From Acidobacteriota bacterium (GTDB lineage: Bacteria; Acidobacteriota; Blastocatellia; Pyrinomonadales; Pyrinomonadaceae), in the NCBI GenBank assembly GCA_020199775.1, contig JAIVJZ010000004.1, positions 248,001 to 312,000 of the forward strand: DNA of 64,000 bases. Direction: 5' to 3'. Of the stretch, positions 18,825 through 28,061 are shown one piece after another. The position numbers were made by a program, and so were the translations under genes. Position 1 is the stretch's first letter, and every line of letters begins with the position of its first letter. The notes beneath the pieces were generated by a model. That model had not been told where the DNA came from. It did not search any database and saw only the letters and a program-made list of their open reading frames with translations.

Positions 18825-18899
18825 GATGAACGCGGAACGATGCACGATGAACTGAAAGCAGGTGCTTTTACTTCATCGTTCCGCGTCCCTACTTCATCG
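18825..18899. repeat. Heptamer-unit hairpin A (GATGAAC family)
   Basis: Left-arm units GATGAAC, GCGGAAC, GATGCAC and GATGAAC at 7-nt period face a right arm with TTCATCGTTCCGCG and TTCATCG. It fills the spacer between the prepilin peptidase and histidine kinase genes. Its unit is shared with element F at 41771. Confidence 0.75.
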
Positions 18900-18900
18900 C

Positions 18901-19782
18901 TCAAGGGATGAAGTGTCCGACGTACCACTCGATGATCTGTCGGCCGACGAGGAGGCTCGTGATCGCGCCGACGCCGAGGAAGATGCCGAAGGGGAGGAGC
19001 ATTTGCATGTCGCGCTCGCGCCGCCAGAGCATGAGGCCGACGCCGACGACCGCGCCGCCGACGACGCCGAGAAAGATCGTCAGCAGCGTCAGCGGCCAGC
19101 CGAGATATGCGCCCACCATGAACAGCATCTTCACGTCGCCGAGTCCCATTGCTTCGACGCCGCGCAGGCGTTCCCACAGCCAGCCCATCAGCCAGAGCGA
19201 GCCGCCGCCGATGGCCGCGCCGAAGAGTGCGCCCGCCACGGACACGGCCCAGACCGGCCAGCCTTCAAGCAGCCCTTCGCTCAAAAACGCGAGGCCGTAA
19301 ACGTTCGGCACGAGCGCGCGGGCGACGAGCGCGAAGGCGAAGCCGGGGAGCGTGATCACGTCCGGCAGGATCATGTGTTCGGCGTCGATGAAGATGAGCG
19401 CGACGAGCGCGGCGACGAAGACGAGATCGAACGGGAGCGCGAGCGTCAGCCCGTCGTGCAGAAAGACGAGTCCGAAGATGAGCGCGGTCAGGGCTTCGAT
19501 GGCCGGGTAGCGCGGCGAGATCGAGACGCCGCAGGCGCGGCAGCGTCCGCGCAGGAAGAGGAAACTGAGGATGGGAATGTTGTCGTAAGGCCGGATCGCC
19601 GTGCCGCACGCAGGGCAGCGCGAACTGGGAAAGGCGACGGACTCTTCGCGCGGCACGCGGTGAATGACCACGTTGAGAAAGCTGCCGATGAGCGCGCCGA
19701 AGGTGGAGACGAAGATGAGCGCGAGGGGAAAGGGCACGAGCGAAGGGTCGGCGTAGGAAGTTAGATTTTGCAGTAAAGCCAT
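18901..19782 (-). CDS. pilD: Prepilin peptidase (type IV leader peptidase, A24)
   Basis: 293 aa with about eight membrane helices. The N-terminal cytosolic domain keeps two CxxC pairs, Cys56/Cys59 and Cys81/Cys84, a zinc-binding feature of PilD/GspO. The aspartyl protease residues are Asp133 (FIDAEHMILPD) and Asp216 (GLGDVK). The enzyme removes the leader peptide of type IV pilins and type II secretion pseudopilins and often N-methylates the new terminus. The sensor kinase gene downstream on the same strand is separated by a heptamer hairpin (element A). No pilin gene lies in the window. Confidence 0.93.
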   Translation of the reverse strand: MALLQNLTSYADPSLVPFPLALIFVSTFGALIGSFLNVVIHRVPREESVAFPSSRCPACGTAIRPYDNIPILSFLFLRGRCRACGVSISPRYPAIEALTALIFGLVFLHDGLTLALPFDLVFVAALVALIFIDAEHMILPDVITLPGFAFALVARALVPNVYGLAFLSEGLLEGWPVWAVSVAGALFGAAIGGGSLWLMGWLWERLRGVEAMGLGDVKMLFMVGAYLGWPLTLLTIFLGVVGGAVVGVGLMLWRRERDMQMLLPFGIFLGVGAITSLLVGRQIIEWYVGHFIP

Positions 19783-19939
19783 CGTATCGGTTCAAATCGC
19801 GGGGATAATGATCTCGAAGTTAATGTCGGGGCGGGCAAAGGCGTGCTTGACGCCCGCATCGTACTTTAAGCATATTAAGGCTTAGAAGGGGTTTGCGAAA
19901 GCCTAAATTTTTTAACGAACCGAAGGGAAAGGAAGGCGC

Positions 19940-21208
19940 ATGAATTCGCGCAGACCAATCATCGCACTGGCCGGCGTCGGCGTGATCATCGTCGCCGTCC
20001 TCACGTTTGTCCCCTATTCGCTCACGATGGTCAAGCGGGCGGGCAACAACGTGGCCGCCGCCGTGCAGACCTCGCTCGGCAAAGAAGCGTCGCCCGCCTT
20101 CGAGGCGGAGATGCGCCGGCCCATCGTGCCGCAGTACGACGTGGCTCTGTGGTACGGCGCGCGCGGCGAAGAACCGGAGCGGCACGGCGTCCTGATCCAG
20201 ACGCTCGCCGGCGAGCGCGTCTTCGCCTCGCACAACGCCGACACGACTTTCAACCCCGCCTCGCTCGCCAAACTGACGGTGACAATCCTCGCGCTCAAAA
20301 AACTCGGCCCCGATTACCGGTTCAATACGCGCGTCTATTCGGACGGTAAAGTTGACGCGTCGGGCGTGCTCGACGGCAACCTGTATCTCGCGGGAAACGA
20401 CCCGTCGTTCGGCGACGCCTCGGCCAACGTGATCGCGAAGGAATTGCGCGCGCGCGGCGTCAAGCGCGTGAAGGGACGCATACTGGCCGCGCCGGGCTTC
20501 TCTTTCAACTTCAACGAGCGGGCGGAACAGTCGGCCGAATACGCGGCGCGCGTGATGCAGTTCAAACAGTCGGCGACGGGGATGGAAGAGGCGAAGGGCG
20601 AAGAGTTGTTCGCGCTCGATTCCAACCCGCTCCGCGAGATTCTGCTCTACATGAACGCGCACTCGAACAACTTTGTCGCCGACCGTCTCGGCGCGTTCCT
20701 CGGCGGCCCCCAATTAATCGTGCGCTTCCTCGTCGAAGAGTTGAAGCTGCCGCCGGAACAGGTCTCGCTGGAAACGGCGTCGGGCTTGTATAACAACCGC
20801 ATGACGCCGCGCGGCGTGCTCGTCGTCCTGAAGGCGTTGCTCGAAGAGGCCGCGCGGCACGGGCTCAAAGCGGAAGACCTGATGCCCGTCGTCGGCTGCG
20901 ACTGGGGCACGGTGCGGCGGCGCATGGAAGGCACGGGCTTCGAGTGCTCGCTCGTCGGCAAGACCGGGACGCTGACGACGACCGACGGCGGCATGTCGAA
21001 TCTCGCGGGCGTCGTGTTCACCAAAAACAGCGAACCGATCCTCTTCGCCATCCTCGCGCAGGGCAACCGCATCTGGGAGCACAAGCAGATGGCCGACCAA
21101 CTTCTCGCCGAAACGATCAACGGCCACCAGCCCGCGCCCATCATAGACGCCAAAACGCGCCGCCAGTTGTTGCCGCCCAACAATCTCAAAGTAAGCAGTA
21201 AGCAGTAA
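19940..21208 (+). CDS. dacB: D-alanyl-D-alanine carboxypeptidase/endopeptidase (PBP4, S13)
   Basis: 422 aa with AAGGAAGG before the ATG and one N-terminal membrane helix or signal anchor. The three penicillin-binding motifs are present: Ser108-L-A-Lys111 (NPASLAKLT), Ser242-N-N (HSNNFVADR) and Lys341-T-G (GKTGTLTTTDG), the order and spacing of peptidase family S13. It trims peptide stems or cross-links of peptidoglycan in the periplasm. The 3' end runs into a tandem 7-nt repeat hairpin (element B). Confidence 0.9.
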   Translation: MNSRRPIIALAGVGVIIVAVLTFVPYSLTMVKRAGNNVAAAVQTSLGKEASPAFEAEMRRPIVPQYDVALWYGARGEEPERHGVLIQTLAGERVFASHNADTTFNPASLAKLTVTILALKKLGPDYRFNTRVYSDGKVDASGVLDGNLYLAGNDPSFGDASANVIAKELRARGVKRVKGRILAAPGFSFNFNERAEQSAEYAARVMQFKQSATGMEEAKGEELFALDSNPLREILLYMNAHSNNFVADRLGAFLGGPQLIVRFLVEELKLPPEQVSLETASGLYNNRMTPRGVLVVLKALLEEAARHGLKAEDLMPVVGCDWGTVRRRMEGTGFECSLVGKTGTLTTTDGGMSNLAGVVFTKNSEPILFAILAQGNRIWEHKQMADQLLAETINGHQPAPIIDAKTRRQLLPPNNLKVSSKQ

Positions 21209-21283
21209 GCAGTAAGCAGTGAGCAGCAGGTAGTCAGAAAACTGTTTTTAACTGCTCACTGCTTACTGCTCACTGCTCACTCT
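21190..21283. repeat. Heptamer-unit hairpin B (GTAAGCA family)
   Basis: Four to five copies of GTAAGCA/GTGAGCA are followed, after a spacer, by the complementary TGCTCACTGCTTACTGCTCA. It spans the end of dacB and the end of the convergent glycosyltransferase gene, so it could serve as a bidirectional terminator. Confidence 0.78.
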
Positions 21284-22070
21284 TCTGCATTTCCCACAAC
21301 AGTAAATTTTTGAGAAAGGCGTGGTGCGCGGCGAAGCGCGCGATGCAATAGCCGGGGAAGCCGTCGCGGAAGCCGCCCTTGAGGAAGTAGCTGCGCGCGA
21401 AGGCGGCCGGCGCGGAGAGGACGACGCGCAGGGGCGTGGTGCGCCTGCCCGCTTCGAACATCTGGCGGGCGGCGAGCGGGGCGTAGCGTTCGCCGATCAT
21501 GCGATGATGATAGGCGGCGTCGCGCCCGGTGAAGTGGAGCAGATCGCCGCCGCGAAGCGTCTCGACGCGCGCGCCCGCCTCCATCCGAACGGACTCGTGG
21601 ACGTGCGCGCCCGCCCAACGGCCGCTCGAGCGCCGGTAAAAGCGCAACTGGTGGTCGGGATACCAGCCGCCGCCGCGAATCCAGCGACCCATGTAGAAGG
21701 AACGGCGCGCGATGCGGTATCCGTCCGCGAGTTGTTCGTCTTTGGTGTAGAGCAGGTCTTCGATGACGGCGCGCAGTTCGGGCGACACGCGCTCGTCGGC
21801 GTCGAGGCTGAAAACCCAATCGTGTAGGGCAGACTCGGCGGCGAACTGCTTTTGCGCGGCGAATCCCGGCCACGCGCGGCGGATGACGCGCGCGCCGCAC
21901 TCGGCGGCGATCTCGCGCGTCGCGTCCGTGGAGTCGGCGTCAACGACGAGAATCTCGTCTGCCCAACCGACGGATTCGCACGCCTCGCGGATGTGCTCCG
22001 CTTCGTTGAATGTGATGATCGTGGCGGTGGTCTTCAAGTGCGTTGGATCAATCTCGCGCCGGACTTGCAT
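21270..22070 (-). CDS. Family 2 glycosyltransferase, WaaE/KdtX-like
   Basis: 266 aa. The N-terminal GT-A core begins ATIITFNEAEHIREACESV and has the nucleotide-binding DADSTDAT and the metal-binding SLDADERVSPEL. This is the pattern of small lipopolysaccharide-core glycosyltransferases related to WaaE. The C-terminus has hydrophobic-basic segments that may associate with the membrane (RSYFLKGGFRDGFPGYCIAR). The sugar donor is unknown. It is convergent with dacB; the last codons overlap hairpin B. Confidence 0.85.
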   Translation of the reverse strand: MQVRREIDPTHLKTTATIITFNEAEHIREACESVGWADEILVVDADSTDATREIAAECGARVIRRAWPGFAAQKQFAAESALHDWVFSLDADERVSPELRAVIEDLLYTKDEQLADGYRIARRSFYMGRWIRGGGWYPDHQLRFYRRSSGRWAGAHVHESVRMEAGARVETLRGGDLLHFTGRDAAYHHRMIGERYAPLAARQMFEAGRRTTPLRVVLSAPAAFARSYFLKGGFRDGFPGYCIARFAAHHAFLKNLLLWEMQKSEQ

Positions 22071-22166
22071 TCGAGTTGAGTCGGGCGGCGTTCGGAGGAT
22101 ACGAAGAGGGGCGGGGGAGCGTCAACCTTGAGGCAAGCGCGGCGCGGGCGTCGGCGGGAAAAGTTA

Positions 22167-22216
22167 TTGGCCGTGTGACGCTTGAGATGAATGCTGTTCA
22201 AGCGTCACACGGCCAA
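22167..22216 (-). terminator. Rho-independent terminator of the TolC-like gene
   Basis: A perfect 19-bp stem: the left arm (22167-22185) begins TTGGCCGTGTGACG and the right arm (22198-22216) is its complement, with a 12-nt loop. Read on the minus strand the stem is followed by TAACTTTTCC, a short T-run. It lies 40 bp after the TolC-like stop codon. Confidence 0.85.
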
Positions 22217-22255
22217 CGCCGGTTCGTTCGCCGCTCGCGTGGCGGCGGAAGGTTT

Positions 22256-24310
22256 TTATTGCATCGTCGGCGTTTCGACGATGACGTTGTTGGCGCGCAG
22301 CGTCGTCGAGGTGGCGCGTTGTAGCTCGGCGAGAGCCTTGTTGTAGTCGGTCTCGGCGCGAAGTTCCTGATTGCGCGCGTTGACGAGTTGGTTCTCGCGC
22401 TGGAACAGGAGGAAGGTGGTCGAACGCCCGACTTGATACAGGCGTTGCTCGCCCGTGAGTTGGAGTTCGGCGTTCTCGCGCGCCTGACGCGCCGAGAGGA
22501 CGCGCCGCCGCGCCGTCTCCACGGCCTGCGCCGCGTTACGCACTTCGACTTCCACGCCCTGCTCCTGCGAACGCATCGAGGCGACGAGTTGCTCTTTCTG
22601 GATGCGCGCGCCCGCCAGATTCGCTTCCGCCGTGCGGTTGCGCAGAGGGAGTTGAATCGTCACGCCGGCGACGAAGTTACGGGTCTTGAAGCCGAACAGG
22701 TTCTGCAAAGTCTGGCCGTAGCCGCCGATGAGAAATCCGGGCGGGGCGGCCGCGGTCGGCGTGACGACCGGAACCGGCTCGACGCGCAGGTTGTTGTTGA
22801 GAAGTTGCTGCAACAGGAAAGCTTGTGCGTTCGTGTTGGGGTCGCCGGAGATGAGCCGCCGGGGCGTGTCCGACCCCGCAATTGTCTGCTGCGAACCGGC
22901 GAGGCCGGTGGTGGAGAACGTGCCGGTCAGATCGACGACGGGCTTCGTCTGGTTCTGGAAAAACTGGATGTCTATGTTGTTGATCTCTTCCTGAAGTTTC
23001 AGGCGACGCAACTCCGGGCGGTTGGTGCGCGCTTCGGTGAGCGCGTCGTTGAGATTGACGGGCGTTTCGTCAAACGCGGGTTCGTCGGTCGGCACGAGGG
23101 CGGCCGACCATTCGGGCGCGAGCGGGTCGCGCAGGATGAGTTGCTTGAGATTGTTCTCGGCGATGGAGACGTTTTGCGACGCGATCAGGAGCGAGGCTTC
23201 GCGGTTCGAGAGTTCGGTCTGCACCTCGGCGCGTTCGAGCGGGGCGGACGCGCCCGCGGCGACGCTGGCTTCCGTGCGGCGGAAATTCTCGCGCGCCAGA
23301 TTCAGGTTCGCGATCTGGTTCTGCTCGTCGCGCAAGGCGAAGACCAAATCCCAGTAGACGCGCTGCACGTTGGAGATGACGCCGATGGTGCGGATGCGGA
23401 AGTCCGCGTCCGACTGTTCGACGCGCTTGCGCTGGACGCGAATCTGCTGGCGGCTGCGGTCAATCGAGCGGTTGCGAAACAAAGGCTGCGTGAACTGGAT
23501 GCCCTGACTCGCGGAGTAGAAGGGGTTGAGCGTCGTGTTGCTCGCGCTCGTCTTCTCGCGCGTGTTGTTGAAAAAGTAAGAGTAGTTGCCGCCGCCTCTG
23601 ACGAACTGCTTCGTGACCTGCATGTTGCTGTTGTAGTCGGTGGTGGAGACCGTGCCGGACTGATCCGCGCCGCCGAAGATGTTGATGACGGGGCGGACGG
23701 AGTTGTCGATTTCGGGTCTGAACTGGAGCACCGGGTCGTAGACGCCTTCCAGCCCACGCAGGACTGATTCGGCGAAGCGCACGTCGTTGCGCGCGACTTC
23801 GATCTCGTTGTTGTGGGCGAGCGCGCGGCGGATCGCTTCGTTGAGCGTGAGCGCGATGGTGTTGCTGCTCTGGACGCCGAGGCGGACGAGCGACGGCATC
23901 GGCGGCACGGGGCGACGCTCGGCCTGCGGGAATATGGGATCGGCGGACGTCGCGCCGGGCGGCAGCGGCGAAGCGTCGGGCAGCGGCGAAGCCTGCGGCG
24001 CGATGACGCTCGGCGTCCGCGGCGAGGTGGTTTCAATCGGGGGGTTCGCGGGACGGCGCGCCGGATCGGTCGTGCCCGGCGGCGTCTGCGGCGAGATGCG
24101 CTGCGTGGCGGGCGGCGCGGTCGGGTCGGACGGGCGGGGACGCGATTGATCGGGCACGGTCTGCCGTTGCTCCGAACCCGGAGGCCGCGTCGCGTCGCGT
24201 TGCGCCGGAGTCGGCTGAGACGGCGCGGGCGTCTGCGCCAGCGCGACGGCGCAGGTTGCCATCCACATCGTGGCGGTCTGCAAGGTTGAACGCATGCGAG
24301 TACTGAACAT
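22256..24310 (-). CDS. TolC-family outer-membrane efflux protein
   Basis: 684 aa from the ATG at 24310, with GAGGAG 11 nt upstream. A signal peptide ends near VALAQTPAP and is followed by an unusually long Pro/Thr-rich stretch of about 110 residues, then two outer-membrane-efflux (OEP) repeats. Typical segments are ALTLNEAIRRALAHNNEIEVA in the first and ALTEARTNRPELRRLKL in the second; both repeats carry long coiled helices (ARENAELQLTGEQRLYQVGR). Such trimers form the outer-membrane exit duct of tripartite exporters. Compared with E. coli TolC (about 490 aa) the extra length is mostly the disordered N-terminus. No inner-membrane pump gene is adjacent. Confidence 0.85.
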   Translation of the reverse strand: MFSTRMRSTLQTATMWMATCAVALAQTPAPSQPTPAQRDATRPPGSEQRQTVPDQSRPRPSDPTAPPATQRISPQTPPGTTDPARRPANPPIETTSPRTPSVIAPQASPLPDASPLPPGATSADPIFPQAERRPVPPMPSLVRLGVQSSNTIALTLNEAIRRALAHNNEIEVARNDVRFAESVLRGLEGVYDPVLQFRPEIDNSVRPVINIFGGADQSGTVSTTDYNSNMQVTKQFVRGGGNYSYFFNNTREKTSASNTTLNPFYSASQGIQFTQPLFRNRSIDRSRQQIRVQRKRVEQSDADFRIRTIGVISNVQRVYWDLVFALRDEQNQIANLNLARENFRRTEASVAAGASAPLERAEVQTELSNREASLLIASQNVSIAENNLKQLILRDPLAPEWSAALVPTDEPAFDETPVNLNDALTEARTNRPELRRLKLQEEINNIDIQFFQNQTKPVVDLTGTFSTTGLAGSQQTIAGSDTPRRLISGDPNTNAQAFLLQQLLNNNLRVEPVPVVTPTAAAPPGFLIGGYGQTLQNLFGFKTRNFVAGVTIQLPLRNRTAEANLAGARIQKEQLVASMRSQEQGVEVEVRNAAQAVETARRRVLSARQARENAELQLTGEQRLYQVGRSTTFLLFQRENQLVNARNQELRAETDYNKALAELQRATSTTLRANNVIVETPTMQ

Positions 24311-24811
24311 CAAACCGGAAACTCCTCAGTTGAAACTTTGCCGAACATCCGTACGCCGGGCGGGGTCTACTTCAAACCTTCAAACTCAACACAGCAGGTC
24401 AGTGCACTACTACGACGCCTGTTCGTGGGGAGTTTCAAGATACGTAATGTGAAGGCAACTGGAAGGCCACGCCCGCCACGCGAGTTTTCGCGGGAAGCGC
24501 GCCGCCCGAACCGGCATACGGGCGCGCGGGATTCGCAAAAACGTCAAACGGCCATCCCAATATCGTAACGCCGCGCACGCGGCCGCGCCCGGCGCGTCGC
24601 GGCGCAAACCGCGCGGTGTGCGGGCTTCCTTGACAGTCGCCGCGCGCGCGCATTATCTTGCCAATCTTATATTGCAACATCATTTTCACGTTAAGAGCGA
24701 GAGCATTCCGTCGGAACGCGGCGCATCGCGTGCCGCGCTCTCCGGCGCACGAGTTCGCACGGGAAACCCGTCGCTCTTAATTTATAACGATGGTGAGGAG
24801 GCTGGATTAAC
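24311..24811. other. Divergent intergenic region, TolC-like/gap
   Basis: 500 bp between divergent genes. It holds a sigma-70-type promoter for gap (24630-24659). I see no gene, RNA or repeat; short frames here lack coding character. Confidence 0.5.
24630..24659 (+). promoter_or_regulatory. Putative sigma-70 promoter for gap cluster
   Basis: TTGACA (24630-24635) and TATCTT (24654-24659) are separated by 18 bp. The implied leader before gap is about 145 nt. A ribosome site GGAGG lies 10 nt before the gap ATG. Confidence 0.55.
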
Positions 24812-25819
24812 ATGGCAGTGAAAGTCGGCATCAACGGTTTCGGCCGCATCGGGCGCAACATCCTGCGCACCGCGCTCGGGGATAAGGAGATTGACTTCGT
24901 CGCCGTCAACGACATCACGGATACGAAGACGCTCGCGCACCTCTTGAAATACGACTCCGTGCTCGGCAATCTCGAACAGGAGATCACTTCCACCGACAAC
25001 AGCATCACCGTGGACGGCGACGAAGTGCGCGTCTTTTCCGAGCGCGATCCGGCGTTGATTGACTGGGCTTCGGTCGGCGCGGAAGTCGTCATCGAATCGA
25101 CCGGCCGCTTCACCAACGCCGAGGATGCGCGCAAACACCTGCGCGGCACGGTCAAGAAAGTGATCATCAGCGCGCCCGCCAAGAACGAGGACATCACCAT
25201 CGTCCTCGGCGTCAACGGCGACAAGTACGACGCGGCGGCGCACCACGTCATCTCGAACGCCTCCTGCACCACCAACTGCCTCGCGCCCGTCGCCAAAGTG
25301 ATCCACGAAAATTTCGGGATCAAGACGGCGCAGATGACGACCATCCACTCTTACACGAACGACCAGCAACTGCTCGACCTGCCGCACAAGGATTTGCGCC
25401 GCGCCCGCGCCGCCGCCATCTCCATGATCCCGACTTCGACGGGGGCGGCCAAGGCCGTCGCGCTCGTCCTGCCCGAACTCAAGGGTAAGTTCGACGGCAT
25501 CAGCGTGCGCGTCCCGACGCCGAACGTCTCGCTCGTCGACGTGGTGATGGAGGTGGAGCGCGAGACGACGACCGAAGAGGTCAACAACGCGCTCAAGAAC
25601 GCGGCGGGCGAAGAACTGCAAGGCATCCTCGCCTACTCGACCGAGCCGCTCGTCTCCATCGATTTTCGCGGCAACCCGAACTCGTCCATCGTGGATGCCG
25701 AATACACTAAAGTCATCGGCGGCAACCTCGTCAAAGTGCTCGCGTGGTACGACAACGAATGGGGCTACTCCTGCCGCGTCCGCGATCTCGTCAAGTTCAT
25801 CGCGCAACAGGGACTCTGA
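24812..25819 (+). CDS. gap: Glyceraldehyde-3-phosphate dehydrogenase, type I
   Basis: 335 aa, the normal length. The NAD-binding start is VKVGINGFGRIGRNILRTAL; the active-site segment is NASCTTNCLAPVAKV with catalytic Cys152. Asp in AVNDITDTKTL indicates NAD preference. It converts glyceraldehyde-3-phosphate and phosphate to 1,3-bisphosphoglycerate in the cytoplasm. First gene of gap-pgk-tpiA-secG, separated from pgk only by hairpin element C. Transcription probably starts at the promoter at 24630. Confidence 0.97.
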   Translation: MAVKVGINGFGRIGRNILRTALGDKEIDFVAVNDITDTKTLAHLLKYDSVLGNLEQEITSTDNSITVDGDEVRVFSERDPALIDWASVGAEVVIESTGRFTNAEDARKHLRGTVKKVIISAPAKNEDITIVLGVNGDKYDAAAHHVISNASCTTNCLAPVAKVIHENFGIKTAQMTTIHSYTNDQQLLDLPHKDLRRARAAAISMIPTSTGAAKAVALVLPELKGKFDGISVRVPTPNVSLVDVVMEVERETTTEEVNNALKNAAGEELQGILAYSTEPLVSIDFRGNPNSSIVDAEYTKVIGGNLVKVLAWYDNEWGYSCRVRDLVKFIAQQGL

Positions 25820-25821
25820 GT

Positions 25822-25902
25822 AGTTTCAGGTTTCAAGTTTCAGGTTTCAGGACTGTGGTTCACCGGTCTTTAACTTGAAACCTGAAACCTGAAACTTGAA
25901 AC
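25822..25902. repeat. Heptamer-unit hairpin C (TTTCARG family)
   Basis: Units TTTCAGG, TTTCAAG, TTTCAGG and TTTCAGG form the left arm; the right arm (25874-25902) is their near-exact complement, CTGAAACCTGAAAC and TTGAAAC. It begins 2 bp after the gap stop and ends 8 bp before the pgk ATG, leaving no room for a normal ribosome-binding site. Confidence 0.85.
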
Positions 25903-25910
25903 TCTTCCGT

Positions 25911-27113
25911 ATGAAGCTATCAATCAAAGACCTCGACTTGAAGGGCAAGCGCGTTTTCGTCCGCGTCGATTTCAACGTGCCGTTGGAGGACGGCGTGGTG
26001 GGGGACGACACGCGCGTGCGCGGCGCGCTGCCTACTATTGAATATGCGCGGGGTCAGGGCGCGCGCGTGATTCTCGCGTCGCACCTGGGCAGGCCGAAGG
26101 GCGAGCGCGCGGAGAAATACAGCCTGCGCCCCGTGGCCGCGCACCTCTCGAAATTGCTCGGCGGGGAAGTCGCCTTCGCGGAGGACTGCGTGGGCGAAGC
26201 GGCGCGGGCGAAAGTAGACGCGTTGAACGACGGCGACGTGGCGCTGCTCGAAAATTTGCGCTTCCACGCGGAGGAAGAGAAGAACGACGAGGCTTTCGCG
26301 CGCGAGTTGGCGAGTTTGTGCGACGGCCTCTACGTCAACGACGCTTTCGGCGCGGCGCACCGCGCGCACGCTTCGACCGCCGGGATCACGAAGCACGTCG
26401 GGCAGGCGGCCGCCGGTCTGTTGATGCAGAAGGAACTCGACTATCTGGGCCGCGTCATCAACAACCCGGAACACCCGTTCGTCGCCATCCTCGGCGGCGC
26501 GAAAGTGTCCGACAAGATCGCGGTCATCGAAGCGCTCATCGAGCGGCGCGTGGACAAACTTCTCATCGGCGGCGCGATGGCTTACACCTTCTTCAAGGCC
26601 GAGGGCTTCACGGTCGGCAAGTCGCTCGTCGAAGACGACAAGTTGCAGACGGCGCGCGACATTAAAGAACGCGCGCTAGCCGCCGGGGTCGAACTGTTGC
26701 TCCCGACCGATCATCAGGTGGTTGACAGCTACGAGCCGCTCAAGAGCAAGAAGACGATCCCCATCGAATTCACCAACGCCGGTCTGGTCGGCCTCGACAT
26801 CGGCGTCGAAACGGTCGCGCACTTCGCGCGCGCCCTCGCCGATGCGCGGACGATCATCTGGAACGGCCCGATGGGCGTCTTTGAAGAAAAGGAACTCGGT
26901 TTCGACGAGGGCACGATTGGCGTCGCGCGCGCCGTGGCCGAAGCCGCGGACAGGGGCGCGACCGTCATCGTCGGCGGGGGCGACTCGGTGGCCGCCATTA
27001 CGCAGGCCGGGGTGGCCGACCGCATCACGCACATCTCCACCGGCGGCGGGGCGACCCTCGAATTTCTCGCGGGCGACGAATTGCCCGGCGTCGCCGCGCT
27101 CAACGATAAATAG
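25911..27113 (+). CDS. pgk: Phosphoglycerate kinase
   Basis: 400 aa from the ATG at 25911 ([20 protein letters not shown]); the in-frame upstream start at 25896 lies in hairpin C, so I prefer the later one. Family landmarks are [35 protein letters not shown], and the C-terminal nucleotide-binding GGGDSVAAI. It makes ATP from 1,3-bisphosphoglycerate. No clear ribosome-binding site precedes the start; translation may depend on the hairpin or on coupling to gap. Confidence 0.97.
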   Translation: MKLSIKDLDLKGKRVFVRVDFNVPLEDGVVGDDTRVRGALPTIEYARGQGARVILASHLGRPKGERAEKYSLRPVAAHLSKLLGGEVAFAEDCVGEAARAKVDALNDGDVALLENLRFHAEEEKNDEAFARELASLCDGLYVNDAFGAAHRAHASTAGITKHVGQAAAGLLMQKELDYLGRVINNPEHPFVAILGGAKVSDKIAVIEALIERRVDKLLIGGAMAYTFFKAEGFTVGKSLVEDDKLQTARDIKERALAAGVELLLPTDHQVVDSYEPLKSKKTIPIEFTNAGLVGLDIGVETVAHFARALADARTIIWNGPMGVFEEKELGFDEGTIGVARAVAEAADRGATVIVGGGDSVAAITQAGVADRITHISTGGGATLEFLAGDELPGVAALNDK

Positions 27114-27194
27114 CGGTCAGCGATCAGCCGTCAGCCTTCAGCTTAAAACTGAACAAGATGATGGCTGATAGCTGACTGCTGATGGCTGATAGCT
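27114..27194. repeat. Heptamer-unit hairpin D (TCAGCCN family)
   Basis: Units TCAGCGA, TCAGCCG, TCAGCCT and TCAGCTT on the left and GCTGATG-type units on the right (27161-27194) fill the pgk-tpiA spacer. Its unit is shared with element G at 48674. Confidence 0.82.
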
Positions 27195-27199
27195 CACTT

Positions 27200-27958
27200 A
27201 TGCGAAAACCTGTCATCGCCGGAAATTGGAAGATGTATAAACTGGTCGCCGACGCGGTTGCGACGGCGATCAGTCTGCGCCCGCTCGTCGCGAACGTGAA
27301 TCATTGCGAGGTGATCATCGCGCCGCCCTTCACGTCGCTCAAGAGCGTCGCGGATCGTCTGGAAGGGTCGAACATACGCATCGCCGGGCAGGACTGCTCG
27401 ACCGAGATCAAGCACAGCGCGCACACGGGCGAGATCGCCGCCGACATGCTGAAAGACGTGGGCGCGACGCACGTGATCGTCGGCCACTCGGAGCGTCGGC
27501 AGTATTATTTCGAGACCGATTCGTTCGTCAATCTCAAGACGCAGTCCGCGCTCGCGTCGGGTTTGGCGGTGATCGTGTGCGTCGGCGAGACGCTGGCGCA
27601 GCGCGAATCGGGGAACGCCGAATCGGTCGTGCGCGGGCAGGTCGAGGGCGGCTTGCGCGGTTTGACATCCTCCGACCTCGCCCGTATCATCATCGCCTAC
27701 GAGCCGGTCTGGGCAATCGGCACCGGACACACCGCGACGCCGGAACAAGCGCAGGAAATGCATGCGTTTATCCGGCGCGTTTTCGCGGAGAGGCATTCGA
27801 CGGAGTTGGCCGACGCGCTCCGCATCCTCTACGGCGGCTCGGTCAAGCCGGACAATATTGCCGGGTTGATGAAACAGGCGGACGTTGACGGCGCACTCGT
27901 CGGCGGCGCGAGTCTGGAAGCCGAGACGTTCGCGCAGATCGTGAATTACAATATGTAA
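27200..27958 (+). CDS. tpiA: Triose-phosphate isomerase
   Basis: 252 aa from the ATG at 27200 ([15 protein letters not shown]), the canonical start; an in-frame ATG at 27182 lies within hairpin D. Active-site residues are Lys in NWKMY, His in [10 protein letters not shown], Glu in [12 protein letters not shown] and the phosphate-binding end [11 protein letters not shown] and [11 protein letters not shown]. It interconverts dihydroxyacetone phosphate and glyceraldehyde-3-phosphate. No ribosome-binding site is obvious. Confidence 0.97.
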   Translation: MRKPVIAGNWKMYKLVADAVATAISLRPLVANVNHCEVIIAPPFTSLKSVADRLEGSNIRIAGQDCSTEIKHSAHTGEIAADMLKDVGATHVIVGHSERRQYYFETDSFVNLKTQSALASGLAVIVCVGETLAQRESGNAESVVRGQVEGGLRGLTSSDLARIIIAYEPVWAIGTGHTATPEQAQEMHAFIRRVFAERHSTELADALRILYGGSVKPDNIAGLMKQADVDGALVGGASLEAETFAQIVNYNM

Positions 27959-28042
27959 GTTTCAAGTTTCAGGTTTCAAGTTTCAAGACTGAATGTTGCT
28001 CATTCTTTAACTTGAAACTTGAAACCTGAAACCTGAAACTCT
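27959..28042. repeat. Heptamer-unit hairpin E (TTTCAAG family)
   Basis: Units TTTCAAG, TTTCAGG, TTTCAAG and TTTCAAG face a right arm of TTGAAAC and CTGAAAC units. It starts directly after the tpiA stop codon and ends about 20 bp before the secG start. Same unit family as element C. Confidence 0.85.
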
Positions 28043-28061
28043 CTGAATCGAGGATCGTGAC

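Noticed and set aside
18818-19177. N-terminal extension of the histidine kinase
   Set aside because: Overlaps the prepilin peptidase coding region and is Arg/His-rich with no domain; the ATG at 18817 precedes a normal membrane helix.
25822-28042. Heptamer hairpins taken as a CRISPR array or as simple terminators
   Set aside because: They are inverted, not direct repeats with unique spacers, and most have no T-run; several lie inside a co-directional gene cluster.
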